Assembly (NCBI GenBank): GCA_000827325.1
Contig: KN832870.1
Location: 6,496,610 to 6,560,609, forward strand
DNA: 64,000 nucleotides
Direction: 5' to 3'
Origin: Oidiodendron maius Zn
Lineage: Eukaryota; Ascomycota; Leotiomycetes; Myxotrichaceae
Part shown: positions 1 to 11,123 of the stretch, in pieces
Position numbering within the stretch: position 1 is the first letter of the stretch
Layout of the letters: every line of letters begins with the position of its first letter
Program-made: the position numbers and the translations under genes
Notes under the pieces: generated by a model
Databases searched by the model: none
The model's input: the letters and a program-made list of their open reading frames with translations, nothing else
Told to the model about the DNA's origin: nothing

Positions 1-578
1 GATACAAGGATCGCCCGGATTGAGTCTAACGTTGCCTGGCCAGCCTGTATACCTGATGGATATGCAGAACTGAGACCCTCGTGATCAGGCACGTTAACTA
101 TCCAACCTTGGTCTAAAGCAGCAACCATGAGTAGCTGCTCGGCTGATACAGTGCCACCATCCAAGGTGTTGGAGCCGAACTGCAGCGTATAGGATGGCGC
201 GCAGTTGGCCCATGACGAATCCTCCCCAGTTTGGTATGAGAGTACTCGTGTCGTGTTGGCATTGTCCGGCACAATCACAGTCGTAACTGCCGCGGAAGCA
301 TTGCCAAGGCTATCCGTAGATCTGAAGAGCAGTTGATACGCTGCATTGGTCTGCAAAGGGACAATGCCTCCAAATGCCAGATGGCCAAGAGTTCTCGACT
401 GTAGAATAGCTCCAGGCTTTTGGTTCTCATAACCTGCGGGAGGCACATAGAATGGATCAGACGTCGGTGGAAGGATGGCAGAGCGCTTTGAAACCTGGGG
501 CGCTTCGGGTATAACAGCACCGAAAGCCAATTGGAGCAGGAGGAGATAATTGAGCGCAATAGCTTTTATCGGAGCCAT
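1..578 (-). CDS. Secretory lipase (LIP family), N-terminal part, cut by window edge
   Basis: This open frame starts at an ATG on the minus strand at 578 and runs off the left edge without a stop (192 codons seen). The first ~20 residues form a hydrophobic signal peptide ending near FGA. A dibasic KR follows at about residues 33-34 and could be a Kex2 site. The body carries the fungal secretory-lipase pattern: PAGYENQKPGAIL, then AYQLLFRSTDSLGN, then GWIVNVPDHEGL and a GIQAGQATLDSIRAIL stretch. The family hydrolyses extracellular triacylglycerols and esters. The catalytic GxSxG and the Asp/His lie beyond the window. A decayed copy sits 1.3 kb upstream on the same strand (1856-2608), so this looks like a tandem duplication. 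The family call is from memory of the pattern. Confidence 0.8.
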   Translation of the reverse strand, partial: MAPIKAIALNYLLLLQLAFGAVIPEAPQVSKRSAILPPTSDPFYVPPAGYENQKPGAILQSRTLGHLAFGGIVPLQTNAAYQLLFRSTDSLGNASAAVTTVIVPDNANTTRVLSYQTGEDSSWANCAPSYTLQFGSNTLDGGTVSAEQLLMVAALDQGWIVNVPDHEGLSSAYPSGIQAGQATLDSIRAILV

Positions 579-1855
579 TTTAACGTATTGGGGTGCGTAG
601 AAAAGAACAAGTAGGAAAAACAAGAACGATGACGGACTACGTATATATATAGTTATCGGACGACAAAAGTATATTTAGCCTGGCAAAACCAGAAAGCCAT
701 TTTCGTACATCTTTCCTTCTTCAGAGTTTAGCTTGCACGTACCGTAAACCATGCCCCAGGTCAGTGGTGGCACACAATTCGTATTTAGTAGCGGGTCTTT
801 CACAATCCCAAGAAAGTTGTTGGATTTTGTTGTCCTGGCAGTTCGCCAAACCCACCGGACTGGTGAGTCGATGGTATCAACCAAAAAAAGCGGGGAGGAA
901 GAACATGCAATAAAGTTGGAATAATGTTTGGTGGCGTAGCTGCAGAACACAAGGATAAGTTGCAGGTGCCGAGGTATTCGTATTCGGCCTCGTTACTCTT
1001 GCCGCTTTTTCCCAGGGTAGATTTAGTTGTACGAAGAGTGCGAGCAAGGTGGGGAAGCAGGGAAGTGTTGATTCTCTTTTCCTTCCCCGCCAACTTAGCT
1101 CGCTCTACCCCAGGCTGGTGCCCCGCGAAGCTGACATATTGTCTTTGCCAAGCACGAGCCTAAAATAGGCATGCCAGATAGCCTGCAGCTTCGCAATACC
1201 AGCAGGTTACCAAAATAGTCCAACACAACAGCCGAACAATATAAAGCCGCCAACAAAGTCTAGATTAAAGTCCTATTCCACTACCGGAACATTCCGCTGT
1301 CCGTGGCGGAGCATTTGATGCCGGCGGAAGCATTAATTAGTCCACCCCCGTGGTGCGAAGTCAATGAAGCATCAGCCGTTCATACGCTGAGGCTCAGCAC
1401 CTGTGCGTCTGCGGCACAGTGCCAGTGTGCCAGTGGTACAGTACGGCCGATGGAAGATCACAGGAGAAAACCGACCCTTTGATTTGGACGCCCAGTAGTT
1501 GGTGTGGGGGTCTGAGCCGACAGTTAATTCCATCTGTGTGCAAAAGAGTTCCTCCACCTGGGATACTGATAAGGGAAGTCGTAGCTCAGTACATTGTGCG
1601 CATGTATTTAATCTGTGCCCCATGCGAGTATAACTTATCAACGAGTTACGAGAGCATCTACATCAGAGATAGGACCAATCTTATCCAAGACACCTTTCCG
1701 TATAAGAGGGGAAGTTCTACAATTTTTCTCACGTCAACTATAACCCCCATCGTTTGCACTAAGCCACGAGGGCCTGGGTCAGAACAATCAACTTACAACC
1801 GAACCGTGCGGCTCACGAAAAGCTCACGATGCGGACTATGGAGCAGTAGATACTC
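579..1855. other. Intergenic, no gene recognised
   Basis: Only short overlapping open frames occur here, on both strands. One minus-strand frame (675-950) ends in a plausible C-terminus but matches nothing I know. The stretch just upstream of the lipase ATG holds a TATA-like tatatatat near 641-652. Confidence 0.4.
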
Positions 1856-2608
1856 CTAGCTCCATTCGATAGATGGCATCACAACGCGAAAAGCGCGCAA
1901 ACCTGTCGTGTAGCCAAACTCATCTCTCACATACTCGATGTTTACTCCTTGGGAGCAAAGCTTCTTGACTAGAGCATTAGCATCACAAACATCATCCCCA
2001 ACAGTTTTATGGATAAAAAGCGGCATTCTAGGATTCGCGTGCAGACTCATTCGACCTCTTTCGTAAATTATAGTTGATGGCTCAGGGTCGTTCAGTATAG
2101 CAAAACAACCCTGAAGGTGTGAAGACATATCCTGCAAAGTGAACTTGGTCATATCTGCGTCAAAGCGTTGGTTTAAGACCGACTTTAGTTCTCCTGCTTT
2201 TGTGGGCACAGGTTTCGTATCCAGATATGTCGCGGAGGCAAGGCCAAGGATGCCAGTGGGGGCAAACCTAGCAAAGGATCCCTTATTAATAGTGAGCAAC
2301 AAGACCGAAGAGATGTCAGGGATAAGACCTGCTCCGATAAATCTAAACCTATGGGCGTACGTGAGCTGTAGTTCTGCGGCCCATTCAGACGCAAGTGAGC
2401 CACCAAGGCAAGTGTAGCACAAGCTAAATCAAGAGTAGCATGCCTAGCTTGGATTCCGGATGTAAGTGCGGCCCATGGGCCTTCGTAGTCAGGAATATTT
2501 ACGACCCAGCTTTGGTGAAGCGCAGCGATGCCTAGGAGGAACTCGGCTGGTGTTGTGCCACCGTCTAGACTATATGGCTCGTTTCTCAGACGTGGACGTG
2601 AAGTTGCG
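1856..2608 (-). pseudogene. Secretory lipase relic
   Basis: Minus-strand reading first gives EPYSLDGGTTPAEFLLGIAA and WVVNIPDYEGPWAAL, then SGIQARHATLDL. These match the intact lipase at 1-578 almost motif for motif. The frame then changes near 2415 and continues as GGSLASEWAAELQLTYA, a secretory-lipase core. About 20 residues that would carry the left half of the nucleophile GxSxG are missing at the junction. The C-terminal part (CSQGVNIEYVRDEFG) keeps family character but has a Tyr-Thr-Thr run where a catalytic His is usual. There is no proper start. It is a decayed duplicate of the neighbouring gene and not a working enzyme. Confidence 0.75.
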
Positions 2609-4004
2609 TTCCATTTAGGACCAGATATTCAATCGCTTGTCCTTGTGTTCAAATTGTTCTTGGAGGTCGACGTCAGCCCTACTGCGTGTGGCTGCTTGAA
2701 GTTTTAGGCCATGAACTTTTAGATTAAAAGGGAGAATTTAACATCACAATAACTAAGCTCACTCGACTCTGCGGTGTTTTTATTTCCATTACTGCTCGCG
2801 TGCACGACTTTTCTCGCAGCCCCAAGTTTCGGACTTGGTATGTAGAGCTCCCGATACAGATAGACCCGAAAGAGACGTGACGGGCAGAATGCTAGTAAGT
2901 GGTGCATAGAGCCCGTCCGCTGCGGAGCAGTTCAATACTCCAAGAGGGTCTCCCCTCGAATTGAGCAATGTCCCCACCATGGGTGGACGTCCGACCTAGA
3001 CAGAAATTGGTAAATAAAAGGTGACAGACCCGGGCGCCGGGGGGTTGGGGGAGGGTTCTAGAATGCCGCCCCGTAGTCCTCTACAAAGGTTATACCGTCA
3101 CATGCGGCGGGCTACTATTCGGTTACTTCACATTTACATGACCCTACGCGACTAGTGGGACGGCCAGCCAGATGGGTGCTCGACTAAGCTGAAGCTGCAG
3201 GCCTAAACGGATCAGCGTGCAGCAGCCCTTGCTCTTCACTCTTGAAGGTATGGGGGTAATAAGTGGGAGAACCAAGAGCTGACTAGACACTGTTAACCTC
3301 ACATTCACATGGTTGTTGAAATCAGCAAACAAGGACAGGATGTCGTATGCTCAAATGTTGAGTTAGGGGGGAGGAAGGGAAGCTCAAGGAGTGCCTTGAC
3401 CCAAACACGGCTCGCTCTTGTCTGTTGGGAGAGGCTATCTGCCATCGTACTTCATTTTCTGCACTTCTTCGATAAAATTGCGCCAGGGCGTTCAAATCGT
3501 GGGAGACCAAGCAAATTTTCGAACTGGACAAATTTAATATCTTAAAAGTTTATAGACCTTTTTCTTTTAAATTGCTAAATATGAATTGCATTTAGGTAAA
3601 TAGCCATGAATTTTTATTTTAGATTAAAATATTAAGAAATGGCTAAGTTATTACCGTTTTAAAATCGGTATTTTTGCGTAAATTAGCTGACCGGCTTACT
3701 GATATGACCGGCTTACTGGTGGACTACGTTAGAGTTTAAATCTATTTTACTGAGCGAGAATTAATCCTAGATCCTAGAAGATTAGCCTCTTGGTGCCTGA
3801 TAGGGAGACGGTAAGAAAGTCCAATAAGGAGCTGAGGAGGCCGCTCTCTATTTGCTACCATTATAATCCGCCAGGCCCTGGATTCTATTTCCGAGGGCAA
3901 TTGCACCTGAAATCGCACGTTCCTTTCAGCGTGGGATAAGCCAGTACAGTTGGATTTTCTTGATTTTGGAAGTCCCATCGCAATTCATCATTTCCTTCTT
4001 CACA
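2609..4004. other. Intergenic, no gene recognised
   Basis: No coding pattern is visible. The part from about 3540 to 3760 is AT-rich. A G-run with C-rich flanks lies at 3030-3075. The last ~250 bases should hold the promoter of the UstYa-like gene that starts at 4005. Confidence 0.4.
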
Positions 4005-5128
4005 ATGTCTTTCAATGCTCGATTTAAGCTTCTTCCATATGACTACGAGCTTCCGCGTGGTGAGGAGCGCGAGGAGCCAGCTGAGAAACTCTCAACGTCC
4101 AGCGAAGATCACCAACTTCAGCTCGTCGCTCTTTCTAAGCAGTCGCGTTTTCGTGCCACAAACATCCCGCGCGTGGTCATTACAGTCGCTGTCTTTATAC
4201 TCTGGGGTGTAATAACTTTCATTGCAGGTATCACGATTGGCAAAGGGGAATGCAGGGGTGACTGGGGCTCATTTGAGAATGGATTCATTGAAGAGCGGGT
4301 TGTCAGTGAGTTTCAACACGGCCAAACATTATTCTGAGGTCCCTTGATCCTAACAGAAGTGGAACCACAGCGCCACCTCATATTTTTGAGCTCACGCAGA
4401 CAACTTTCACGGGAGGAGTAGATTTTACGCCGGAAGGCGAAGAAGTCCTTGGTCAATCTCTGTATGTCGGCGAGCCTAGTCCGGAAATTGACGTGGCCTG
4501 GAATGCTATTATAGGTGGGGAGAGTCACTACTTTTCCGTCTCTGAAGCCGAAGCCAAACAACTTTGGGGCATGGACTGGGAGAAGTACCGCGATAGGATT
4601 AGAGGCGGATGGACAGGGACGTACGTTCCATTTGCTACTTGAATTGAGCTAGTGCATAACTAACCTATTTTAAGTCTCGACATGTTTCACTGTCTACACT
4701 GTCTGGTATGTCATGCCATTAGACTTTAGGCAATGGGAAGATTGACGACCTGGAAATAGAACCAGTTACGGAAAGCACTGCGGCGCGACTACTATCCCGA
4801 GGAGAAATATCGGGGGACGGTGCACCAATGTGAGCTGACCCGTCAAATCTCTCAGAACATTTCTAGTCTGACCAAGAGCCACTCCACTAACTCGCGTCCA
4901 GTACATTGTATCGATCACTTAAGGCAGGTGATAATGTGCCAAGGCACCAGCGTTATCTCGCCCAGTGAATGGCATGACCACCGTGGTCAGTATATCAATC
5001 CTAAACAGCTTCACACATGCCGAAACTTTGAGAAGTTGCACGAGTTCTCAAAAGCCAGATACAATGGTAATATTGCTGTACCAAGGGAACCACGATTGCA
5101 TTCTCATTTACTTCGTTCTTCAGATTAA
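4005..5128 (+). CDS. UstYa-like (DUF3328) oxidase 1
   Basis: Spliced model: exons 4005-4305, 4371-4620, 4675-4705, 4760-4829 and 4902-5128, 292 aa, all phases consistent. A cytoplasmic N-terminus is followed by one membrane segment (VVITVAVFILWGVITFIAG, about residues 65-85). Then comes the family box FENGF, then TFTGGVDF and PEIDVAWNAII. Both diagnostic motifs are present, HCLHC and HQLHC, followed by a C-terminal HTCRNFEKL. UstYa proteins carry out oxidative steps (cyclisation, hydroxylation, chlorination) on peptide products such as ustiloxin and cyclochlorotine. The second HxxHC is completed only when the 72-nt intron 4830-4901 is removed. The start is the ATG closest to the domain. Substrate unknown. 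Confidence 0.85.
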
Positions 5129-6321
5129 TGAAGACAAGGATATTTGGCGGTTATGTCTTGCAGAGCAGTGTCTGCCTACTCGAGTCTAGGCAAGGGAATA
5201 TAAAACTACACAGAAACTGATGGGAGAGGTGGATTCATATGTTGATGTACGAGTCCGGGTTATTTTATTTAGCTACAACTGATATCGAAGCTCTAAGTGA
5301 TGCAGGCCAATCGTCAAATGACATACTCTCTCATATGGGTAAGAAATTTCACATCGGAAAGTACGGTGTCAGGCATCATTTTGATTACCTCATTAAGTGA
5401 ATTCAAATGCCAGTAGTCAAGTCCATCAGTATCTAGAAGTCTGTTCAAAATTCCCTACACTTCCCAATATTGCTGCATCTGCGACTTGACGTGATTGGGT
5501 GAACACAGTGGACGGAAGAAAACCCGGCTGATAACAGATCCGCTCTCAAAACGACGAGTGCAATCGGTCTCATGGTCGATGAATCGATATCTATTAGCTT
5601 TGGAAAGAACGCGCACCCTGGCGCCTCTCATCGACGTGCATGGTGGGGAAGCGTGGTGCCCCAAGCATGCGTGTGTCTGCATTATTTAAATTGTCTCCTT
5701 TTATACACATGTTCTGTTGCGAGTTTCCACTTACCTTCCTGCTTGAAGCTTCAGCAGTTGTAGTCTCTTGTTAGCAGTGGCTACCCAACGTAGTAATAAA
5801 GGAGCACAAGTGCCAGTAAGTCTAATTTCAGCGTTCTTTCTTCATCTTTTAACTTGCTATAGTAATACTCTCTGTTTTCTCAAATTTTCGATGTATTTAC
5901 CCTTATGATGTAATTGAAGCAGAACTAGAAAGCAGCCTTATCCAGGCGGTGGTTAAATTAGCCGTAGCCATAGAATTTCAGCACCATTTCAACTATATCT
6001 TCCACTACAAACCCTATAATATAATACAAATAAGAAACACAATTTATAGGCAGTTTTAAATAATGTCATAATATTTTTTCCGGTTTCTTTTGCATCTAGG
6101 CTTTAATCAACAACTCCATGTCTATACAGCAACAAATAGTGGAACTGAAAACAAAAGGAGTCGCAACCATAACAATAAAAACGATAGATCCGTTAGATAT
6201 CTCTGTCCTCTACATAGGTGTGTGTGGAACACGGTTAATGTAGGATTAGGCTTCACACACGTTTAGAGTAATTTGGTGAGACATAGGATGTTGCGCCAAG
6301 CTTACATATTAGACTTCAGTA
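5129..6321. other. Intergenic, no gene recognised
   Basis: I see no family signal, no repeat array and no precursor-like frame. Overlapping frames near 5455-5763 are on opposite strands and look like chance. AT-rich runs lie around 5990-6080. Confidence 0.4.
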
Positions 6322-6586
6322 TTACAACATGAAGATAATGCCTTCACGGAGATTTCGCTCAGTTACCTGAAATTTTGTAAGCTGATTAATTTCATGACAC
6401 CACTTAAAGATCGGCACGTACCTCTGGGGCGCAATCAGCATCTGAACCCTCCGAGCACTCGTAGCAGCAACCGTCGACCTCGCAGCAAAGATTATTGCCG
6501 GTATCTTGGCAAGACTCTGCACAGCTCGCGGCAGAAACAACACCGAAAACCGTGAAAATGACAGTAGCAAATATGGTAGCTTTCAT
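6322..6586 (-). CDS. Small secreted eight-cysteine peptide
   Basis: Model: exons 6422-6586 and 6322-6366, with a 55-nt intron that starts GTACGT and ends TTTCAG, 69 aa. Without splicing it would stop after 60 aa. Residues 1-19 are a clear signal peptide (FATVIFTVFGVVSA). The mature part has cysteines at 22, 26, 34, 35, 40, 41, 44 and 52, including two adjacent pairs, in an acidic background (about seven Asp/Glu in the first 36 mature residues). A TATATAAG box lies about 146 bases upstream. I recognise no family. It could be a secreted effector-like or antimicrobial peptide, or a substrate of the surrounding UstYa-type oxidases. There is no tandem core repeat or Kex2 site as in known dikaritin precursors, so the last idea is only inference. 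Confidence 0.65.
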
Positions 6587-6731
6587 TTTGATTGCGAGTG
6601 TTTAGATTCCACAAAGTTAAATAGAAGAAAGGATGCAACTTTAATAAATGCGAAGAGAGATTCAGTACTGGTAAATGTAAGCGGTGTAAGTTGTAATGAA
6701 ATTCAATAGCTATCGGTGGCTAGGAGAATCT

Positions 6732-6740
6732 CTTATATAA
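6732..6740 (-). promoter_or_regulatory. TATA box of the cysteine-rich peptide gene
   Basis: Minus-strand TATATAAG lies about 146 bases upstream of the ATG at 6586, in an otherwise gene-free stretch. This is the usual distance for a fungal gene with a moderate 5' leader. Confidence 0.45.
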
Positions 6741-7508
6741 CTGATAGATAAGAATCTTAGCCGGAGCTTGATGCAGTCTTTCCTGGGGCAGATGCTACAT
6801 GAAATCAATACTAACGTTTGAGAATGATGTCTTTCTCTTCAACTAGCTCGTCAAATAAATACTGGTCAAATAGTAAGCCTACTTAATTGGATGATCAATA
6901 AATGAGTCTATCACAAGCTGTTTTAGAACGGTAATCTGCTACTAACATATAACATCTCCTTTTAAACACACTATTTGATTAGAGCAATCACTGGTGATTC
7001 TGGTGATTTAAAACCGTGGGATTAAAGACTGGGTAATTACAACAGTATTCGCAGCAAACATATTTTCGAGGCACTAAACTAGATGGGGTTGGACCAGGAA
7101 TGCCGGAGGGTGCGAAGAAGGCACGCCCTGGTAATGACGACGATATTGAAGCCCAAAGTGACGGTGATCCCAAATTGGACCAAGGCATTACATGTATTAC
7201 ATACACTTGCACAATCCCTAATGCGCTATATTTGAAGGTGGAGACTATTTCTGAGTGCATTTGCTACTGAAAGCATCGAAGCTTAAGAACAATTTAGGGT
7301 CTAGCTAAATCTAGAAGGATTTAAAGTTTCCCACTATTTGCGCTGATAAATTGTGAAGTTCGAAGTGAACAAAGTGAAAGTTCTAAATACCTAGTTGCAA
7401 TATTTGTCGCCGCAATTGAAATACGAAATCTAAACAAATTTACTTTGATACCCGTCTTTCGCCATCTTTACTCTGTAAATCCCACACCCAACCTTGGATT
7501 TCATAAAA
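6741..7508. other. Intergenic, no gene recognised
   Basis: A 90-codon minus frame (6988-7260) and an overlapping plus frame (7040-7270, with one KK and an acidic run) were examined. Neither has a signal peptide, repeats or a family pattern. Confidence 0.35.
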
Positions 7509-8622
7509 ATGCGTTTCTCTGATTTGTTCAGAAAAAAGAAGGCTCACAACTACGAATCTCTTTCAAGAGATTCTCCCTCCAAGAACAGAGATCCAGATGA
7601 TGCTCAGTGTTATACACTTACATCACTAGAGAGAAGGTTTTACGTGGGTACAGCTTTACCATGGACAATCAGTGCCATTCTTTCTATAGCATTCGTAACC
7701 CTGGCTTTCGAAAAGGAAATATTGGCTAGCAATGGAAGGCTTGGAAGTTATGAGAATGGTTTTACTACAGATATAGGTTTGTTTGATATAAATGTTCTCC
7801 CGATATCTTCAACTCAAGTCAAATTTTTACTAAAAACTAAACAGAACCCGCACATGCGGCACTAGCACTGAGGAAGATCAAATTTTATGGTGGAATTCAA
7901 ATAGATGAGAATGGCAGCTATTCCCCTAGTTACAATCCAAATGCAACCAATTTCTTTGCGCAACCGAGTCCGGAAGTTGATGAGGCTTGGTCGAAGGAGA
8001 TGTTACACGGTAAGAGCTACATTTATCAAATGCTTGCTTTGCAAAGCTGAGCTTATAGAGGGAACATACGGCTTTATGGGATTGACGCCCAAGGAGATAT
8101 CTACTTCGGGATTGAAAATGTTGGACGAGGATTTGATTGACGGGAAATATTGGATTCAGTAAGTGGCTACAAAACACGTTCTTGGTACCGGGCTTAGACC
8201 TATTTGCAATGCTTAGGCCGAGCTCAACTCATGCCCTGCACTGCCTGGTGTGTATAAAATAACCACTTATCAATCTGTTAGGACGAAATTAACATTTACA
8301 GAACACCGTCAGAAAATCATTAGCCCGACACTATTACGCAGACATCGAAGACGGTCCAGAACGGCCCTATAAAATTAGTCACAGAATGCATCTCGGTATT
8401 AAGTCCTATTCTTTCGCTCCTATTCCTCTTTCTCAAACTAATGCACCTGCCGTCCTACTAGACCATTGCTTAGAAAACATTCGCCAGCATCTTATCTGCG
8501 GTTTGGATATGACTTGGACGCCTAGATCGTGGCGGCCTGAAGCTAAAGTTTTTCATGCAGATACGGATCAATGGCACGTGTGTAGAGATTTTGAGGGGAT
8601 GAAAGGATGGGATGTCTACTAG
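7509..8622 (+). CDS. UstYa-like (DUF3328) oxidase 2
   Basis: Spliced model: exons 7509-7776, 7845-8009, 8047-8158, 8217-8247, 8302-8395 and 8462-8622, 276 aa, intron phases 1,1,2,0,1. The N-terminus is basic (RKKK) and cytoplasmic, and one membrane helix lies at about residues 54-72. It is followed by SYENGFTTDIE, then KIKFYGGIQ and PSPEVDEAW. The two HxxHC motifs are HALHC and HLDHC, the latter created by the splice at 8395/8462. The tail HVCRDFEGM closes the domain. The intron pattern is identical to the minus-strand copy at 12790-13905, which also shares the phrase HADTDQWHVCR, so these two are close duplicates. Likely a membrane-anchored oxidase acting in the secretory pathway. Start chosen at the first ATG of the frame. 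Confidence 0.85.
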
Positions 8623-9034
8623 ACTTTAACTTGACTTTGGAGTTTTATGAGGCTAAATAGAATTTATCCCTCCAAATATGAGCCTACTCCTACAACCATT
8701 TCAACTATACGAATTGTAAAGGGACTCGACTTTCACAGGGGATAGAGGAAAAATAGGTTGAAATTGAAACCAGTGTTGAAAACCTTCAAGAGAAGGAAAG
8801 AATATATTTCTCAAATATGGCAGGTGGGACTTAGCAAACCTTGTCTAGACTCAGTCTCTTGTCAAGGTAGTTGCTAGAACAGGGTCTAATATGTTTAGAA
8901 GGCTATAAGGGGTTTCTCGGTAACTCTTCATAAAGCTTAATGTTAGCTGCCTGATACCATCTGTTTGTCTCTTCCCACATGTCCAACTTTACACCTTGCA
9001 CTCCTACTAATCCAGAATATTGAGAAAAATTGCC
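8623..9034. other. Short intergenic gap between convergent genes
   Basis: Two genes converge here. No open frame of interest was seen and no terminator motif stands out. Confidence 0.4.
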
Positions 9035-9751
9035 CTAAGGCACTTCTGTGTCTCCAATAATACAATCAATCCGCCAAGTTGACCTTGTAAGTTTCGTTCC
9101 AGTTGAAAGCTGAACCTGAGAAATATTTGGGTTTCCAACGCGGGTATAACAGTGCTCGATGTGCTCTCTAGAACGCGATTTACTATCCAGAATGAACGGA
9201 TACTTTCTCATCGCACGCATTTGCTTGGCCCAAATATAGGAGCAGTGCTGATAGTGAAAAGTGCCATGAGTGTAAATGACCTTGTAGTTGCCGAGACGTG
9301 CCTCAACTTCCGGTAAGACAATAAGACCCTCACGGTCCCGATAGAAAGTAAAATTGTTATCCCTTAGAAACTGATCCGACAATTCTTGGTCGTAGCAGGG
9401 AGGATGGACCCAGCCAGACATCATGAGATCAAATACGCAGCCGTTTTGCTGAGCTTCTTCGGTTGTACGTCCGCATTCTCCCATTTTTATAAAGGGAACG
9501 GAAGATGGTTGATGGGAAAATATTGCGCTAAAGATAGAGCCGATCCCGAAAACAACGAATAAAACAGCCAGCACAACACCGATCGCTCTGTACTGCCAGG
9601 TTCGGATAGAACGCAAACGCATGTCTTCGTCGAACTTTTCATTCTGGTATGGAGTTGGCAACAGTGTTGCATCGCTGCTACAATCGTCTGGGTACGCCTG
9701 GGAGGTGGCTTCAAGCTCCTCGTCTTTTGAGAGTGCGCTCCTGTGATCCAT
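9035..9751 (-). CDS. Divergent UstYa-like membrane protein, intronless
   Basis: Single uninterrupted frame of 238 aa. After ~50 polar residues there is one membrane helix (AIGVVLAVLFVVFGIGSIFSAIF, residues ~56-78), then a lumenal domain beginning CGRTTEEAQQNGCVFD. This belongs to a widespread fungal family that I know only as uncharacterised, with the pattern CGxTxEEAxxxGCxFDxMMxxW. It has HYQHC and HIEHC, the same HxxHC doublet as the true UstYa proteins, but the sequence between them is shorter and the rest of the fold is not obviously the same. It is therefore called UstYa-related and not UstYa. It lies inside the UstYa array and points towards oxidase 2. It may take part in the same pathway. 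Confidence 0.7.
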   Translation of the reverse strand: MDHRSALSKDEELEATSQAYPDDCSSDATLLPTPYQNEKFDEDMRLRSIRTWQYRAIGVVLAVLFVVFGIGSIFSAIFSHQPSSVPFIKMGECGRTTEEAQQNGCVFDLMMSGWVHPPCYDQELSDQFLRDNNFTFYRDREGLIVLPEVEARLGNYKVIYTHGTFHYQHCSYIWAKQMRAMRKYPFILDSKSRSREHIEHCYTRVGNPNISQVQLSTGTKLTRSTWRIDCIIGDTEVP

Positions 9752-10057
9752 CTATTTGTTGTCATGTTAACAAAAGCCTTCCAGAATAATTATGGAGATA
9801 ATTTCCTCTTACATTGCTACTTGACAGCGATACCTCTTGGCTCGTATTTGCTGGCTTGAGAGGGGCTATTAGACATGGCAAAGATTAACGCAAATTGAAG
9901 AAACCGATTTCACACTGCACTTCATATTGCAGAGGAAAATAGCCATACAAGACTGGACGGTTACTATGATGACAAAGAAGGAATAGAGGAGGAATACTAG
10001 TTTGGTTCTGAAAGAATGTGTCGAATCTGTCTGAAAGGTGCAACACAGGCTCACATT
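9752..10057. other. Intergenic, upstream of the divergent UstYa-like gene
   Basis: Contains the presumed promoter of the minus-strand gene ending at 9035. No other feature was seen before the transposon-like element begins at about 10058. Confidence 0.4.
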
Positions 10058-10556
10058 ACATTTGCACCCCTTAGCGTCCTTTTAGCGCCTTATATTCTGA
10101 TCACTTACCTCTTTTGACCTTTAGGGTGCGAATATAAGTCATCTTCCAAATTTACAGCGACTACTCACTAGATTATAGTGACCGCCCAACAAACTTACAG
10201 TATACACTCACTAAACTTATACTATACACCCACTAACTTTATAGTTAATACTCACTACTGTACCTAAGGTTTATAACTAAAATATATTTATTAATTACAT
10301 ACTATAAATTTTTTTAAATGTATCTAAACAGTAAGTACACATTATATAATGATTTATTTACGTTCTTAAGGCATTAAATAGTCAGTTAAGTTATAGAGTT
10401 AGTGAGAATATGCTATAGAATTAGTGAGCAGCCGCTGTAAATTTAGCGAGTAGTCACTGTAAATTTGGAAGATGACTTATATTCGCACCCTAAAGGTCAA
10501 AAGAGGTAAGTGATCAGAATATAAGGCGCTAAAAGGACGCTAAGGGGTGCGAATGT
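10058..10556. mobile_element. MITE with ~110-bp terminal inverted repeats
   Basis: The left end (about 10058-10170) and the right end (about 10444-10556) are reverse complements over roughly 110 bases with few mismatches. Both termini read ACATT(T/C)GCACCCCTTAGCG inward. Inside each arm a unit of about 22 bases containing ACTCACTA recurs several times in inverted orientation on the two sides. There is no open frame, so this is a non-autonomous DNA element about 0.5 kb long. No clear target-site duplication was found. A short copy of the terminal sequence (GGGGTGCGAATGTAA) recurs near 11033. Confidence 0.85.
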
Positions 10557-11123
10557 GTGCCTGCAACACGAGCATTGCCGTTCATGACCCACCAGGCGGA
10601 TTCTTTCATGGAGAAAATGCCCCCCCAAAGGCCAAGCCTCAATCATTACCAAAGAACATAACTTTTGAGCTTGATCAATCTACCTTATTGATAGTTTTAA
10701 TATATCCTATATTAATCACTAAAGTTCTACGTAGCCTGCTTAAGAGCGAGACTTAATTAAAGAACGCAACTATTGGGGATATGAGCCCAAGCGACAATCT
10801 CAATATGGCTAAGATAGAATTGGGTAATGTCTATCTGGATATTAAGGAGATTAAGTGAGGGACAAAATGGCGTGAATGGCAGTTGCTTAGTTGATCAATT
10901 AGGAGGTTACAGTAACCCTTCTAGGAGGGGCATACACACGCTGCTGACGGCTGGTGACACCGTGCGCAGGTGGCAATGTTGAAATGGCATTTATATTCAC
11001 ATGACATGAGTTGAAAAGGTAGCTGACATGCGGGGGTGCGAATGTAAGCCGCTAAGGTGCTGCAATAAGTGCTTCTTTCCACAACCCTCATCATTTGCCT
11101 CACACGATAACTCTAACACTACA
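10557..11123. other. Intergenic between MITE and oxidase 4
   Basis: No gene recognised. Contains a stray copy of the MITE terminus near 11033-11047, just upstream of the UstYa-like start codon at 11124. Confidence 0.4.

Noticed and set aside
7040-7270. Acidic plus-strand frame with one KK as a possible RiPP precursor
   Set aside because: No signal peptide, no repeated core and an upstream stop; a single dibasic pair is not evidence.
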